A program made the translations under genes and the position numbers. Positions 57,105 through 60,000 of a DNA stretch of 60,000 nt are shown piece after piece (the stretch's first letter is position 1; each line of letters opens with the position of its first letter). This DNA is from Apostichopus japonicus. Its lineage: Eukaryota > Echinodermata > Holothuroidea > Aspidochirotida > Stichopodidae. Location of the stretch: positions 22,227,265 through 22,287,264 of the forward strand of contig NC_092573.1 in NCBI RefSeq assembly GCF_037975245.1. Reading direction: 5' to 3'. Below the pieces are notes generated by a model, which was given only the letters and a program-made list of their open reading frames with translations, was not told the origin of the DNA and searched no databases.

Positions 57105-60000
57105 TTTTTCTGTTAAGTGGAAAATCCAAACCCAATATGACAAAATGGTAAAAATAAAATTACAAACTTTCCACAGATTGTTATGTGTTGGTTATTAACT
57201 TATCAATCATACAATAAACATGCATTACAAGTAGAACTTAGACCAAAGACTAACGAATTTACTATTGTACCGGTAACTATAGGCCTGTTGTAATCAAACG
57301 AAACGAATAGTTCAATGTAACACTGCGCCTGAAAAATCACATAATGATCTTTATATCAGTATACTTCACATTGAGTTATTAAAAGTTACTAAATAACTTC
57401 TAATATTTTTGTTTTCTCCACCACCCCACCCCCCCTCTCTCTCTCTTTTTCTCCCTTCCTTAAATGTTGTTTGCTCTGAGTGGCTCAAACATTCCAAATT
57501 GATCATATTTTGGAGTTATTATCAGAAGAAATAGAGTGTGGCCAAAAAAAGTCATTCGAATTACCAACGTGCTGTAAATATCATATAGTTTCAATGTGTA
57601 ATCTAGGGAATTTCTTGCTTAACCGCCAAAAACAAATCTAAAGAAATGTGTTTTCGCAAAATGCCAGCATAAATCGCAAAGATAATTCAATGATCTGTGA
57701 TAACCAAGTCTAAAAGCAATATTATTCAAGGATCTGAGCTTGAAAGACTTAAGAAGAAATTGAATATTTATAGAGAGAACATGCCTATGAAGTTGATGAA
57801 ACTTTGACTTTAATATCATATTTCTAATGTATCGAGTAGAGAACAATACATTTTGCGACGTTGAGATTTCGTTCCTTCATCATAAAATAACTTTAATTTT
57901 AAATTTAATTATTTAATCTTTAATTTTACCGGTCTTTACCGTATTTTATACATACTGTGCCTTAATGCCATATCATTGTATTCTGCAGCTCTTAAAGAGT
58001 CTGTTTAATAAAACAGACAACAATGTAAAGAATGCTCATACTTTTGCCGAAATATATATAGAGTACAAAGTTTTATATAAAAAAAATTATTGTTTGTTTT
58101 TTGGTTTCAAATAGAAGGACTTGACACTTTGTTTAAAGTATTTTTTGTTTTAAATCAGTAACTTTTACGTTAAATTTTATTGCAAATTGTTAACTTCCCT
58201 ATTTTAATACGTGTTTTCTACCTCTTTCTTTAAAATATTATTTACATTTTATCTAGATTTAATTGAATGAAAAATTAACCTGTGCAAAATGGTCAAATTT
58301 CTACACTACTGTACACTACAAAATGTTTTAGTATTTATTTTTTCAATGTTTTAGTTACATAACCGATGCGTCCGTATGTGTTGTGTTGTGTATTGTTGTT
58401 TCTACTTGAAAAATTCGAATGGAATCTGATTTTAATAATGTTAAGTTTTGCAATTACTTTGAGTATCAATCAAGACCTTTTTGGAACAAAAAATCTGACT
58501 GTCTTGTCGGCCATACAAATGTCTGATATATTTAACGGTTATTTGGAGGCCTTGGCCTAGAGTGAAACTGTCATAGTGTTTCATAATGACAAATATTGCT
58601 TTCAATACATATATTTTTTTATATATTTTCTAACAAAATTGGTAAAACCTGGTTGTTAGAACAATATACCTCTTGACTTTGTATTGTATCACTGTAGTGA
58701 GTAGAAACTTCTCTTTTCCAACAACATTCCTTTCATGTTACTATCGTTGCGAGAAAGAATCTAAGATTTTCATCGAATATTATATACTATAAAGTGCGTT
58801 GGCATGCAATTTACAGATAACTGAATTTTTCGTGTACTGACGATCTCCGAATTCCGCCCGTTTTTGGTTGTATTGCCTTACATCAAATTTGACTACTTAA
58901 AAAAAAAATCATTATTATTATTGTCATCATTAATGAGGGTAGTCCTGCTCAGTGCAGAAGCACTGCTTTCCAGAGGAGTCCTCAATTCCAGAAGAGCCCT
59001 CAACTATAGTTTCATGGTGATAAACTAGTCTATACGATAACAGTTTACACCTAAGTCATGCATGCATGCAGTTTGTCCCACTGTTAACTGTATTAGGACT
59101 ATATACAGCCTTAAACTTTCGATCGATACGGCATAACTAGTGGTCTCATTTTATATGCATGGTTAAAGACGATACATGGACCATAGGGTCGGATTGATTA
59201 TACGGATAACACATATAGGCCTACCTAAAGAACGAGTTACGTAAAGAAAATTCGACAATCAAAAATGGGGGCTGTATAGAACGGGAAGCTCTGGAACAAT
59301 TCAAAATTTGTAAGCTGATTTCCAAAATATGACATGTTTAAGGTATTTTCCTGGGATATTTTGGTTGGTCCATATTGAGTGATAAATGGTATCTTTATAG
59401 AAGTTGTAATATCCTTTGTGGCATGAAAACCCATATCAGGAATTGACAACGATTGAATTGCATAATATATGGTAACTAACTATACGTTTATATATAATAA
59501 ATAAAACTTGGAAAAGTTGAAATCAAGAAAAAAAAATAAAAAACGAAAAAAGTTGACGGTAGGATGAAAATAAAATTACTTTTTTCTATCAAGACAGTCA
59601 TACGATATTGTAGCATAAAACGTGAGCTGTTATTCATGTCGATATCATTTTTTGTCTACTCTTCATAACGCAGATATTTTACGCGGTTGACATAAATCAG
59701 ATGACTGTGTCCTTCCACAACCAATATAAGTTTTCTGCCATATTTTATCCATGGTAAGAAAATAAATTATGGCATAGTAATACACAATGTGACAACATAA
59801 CATGAACAATAGGTTGTCTTGTTTTGCAGAATCCATGGAAAATGTAGCTGTTATAATGTCCATCTTTCTCGCATAAAAAAAACATATGAGTGTTTCGTTG
59901 ACTCGAATAGGTTATATCATGGAGCCACTATATAGTTTAACATATATGTGACGAAAATTGCAGAAAGCCTTCTTAGTTTTTTCTCTTTTTCATTTATCTA
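57105..60000. other. No recognised feature
   Basis: AT-rich sequence with a C/T-rich run near 57420-57460 and short A/T homopolymers. Open frames are short and without motif. Confidence 0.45.

Overview
This window is AT-rich animal DNA. It has spliced genes with GT-AG introns, long stretches without genes, and many short mobile-element relics. Nothing in it looks bacterial or viral. The tRNA-derived SINEs, the hAT-like miniature transposons and the character of the two proteins suggest a marine invertebrate deuterostome. An echinoderm such as a sea cucumber would fit, but that is an inference from style and not a demonstrated identity.

Two genes can be named. On the + strand, at about 1.1-2.4 kb, lie the last exons of USE1, an ER-Golgi SNARE. 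These hold the SNARE helix and the C-terminal membrane anchor. The 5' part lies upstream of the window or was not recognised. On the - strand are three exons of a Wnt ligand, best matched to Wnt16: 37412-37144, 17211-16943 and 16600-16142. They join in phase across introns of 19.9 kb and 0.34 kb and give about 331 residues. Only the short signal-peptide exon, which must lie above 37.4 kb, is missing. The two genes are convergent, with about 13.8 kb between their stop codons.

The large Wnt16 intron (17.2-37.1 kb) holds most of the recognisable mobile DNA. A nested set of terminal-inverted-repeat elements with hAT-style ends lies at 17.6-20.1 kb, and one of them has a perfect 8-bp target duplication. 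It also holds a LINE reverse-transcriptase tail (about 20.7-20.9 kb), another hAT-like element (21.7-22.1 kb), and two tRNA-headed SINEs (about 23.3-23.6 and 28.4-28.7 kb). Local tandem duplications complete it.

From about 37.4 to 60 kb no coding gene is recognised. This part contains a CpG-rich block just 5' of the Wnt exon, a hammerhead-like motif, a near-identical inverted pair of a tRNA-containing repeat set in (AT)n tracts, a 450-bp foldback element and several minisatellites. CpG and the word TAGGCCT look clearly commoner here than in the first 35 kb. I found no convincing new molecular system. The most interesting items are the altered acylation hairpin of the Wnt, the nested transposons, the twin tRNA-like repeat and the hammerhead-like motif.
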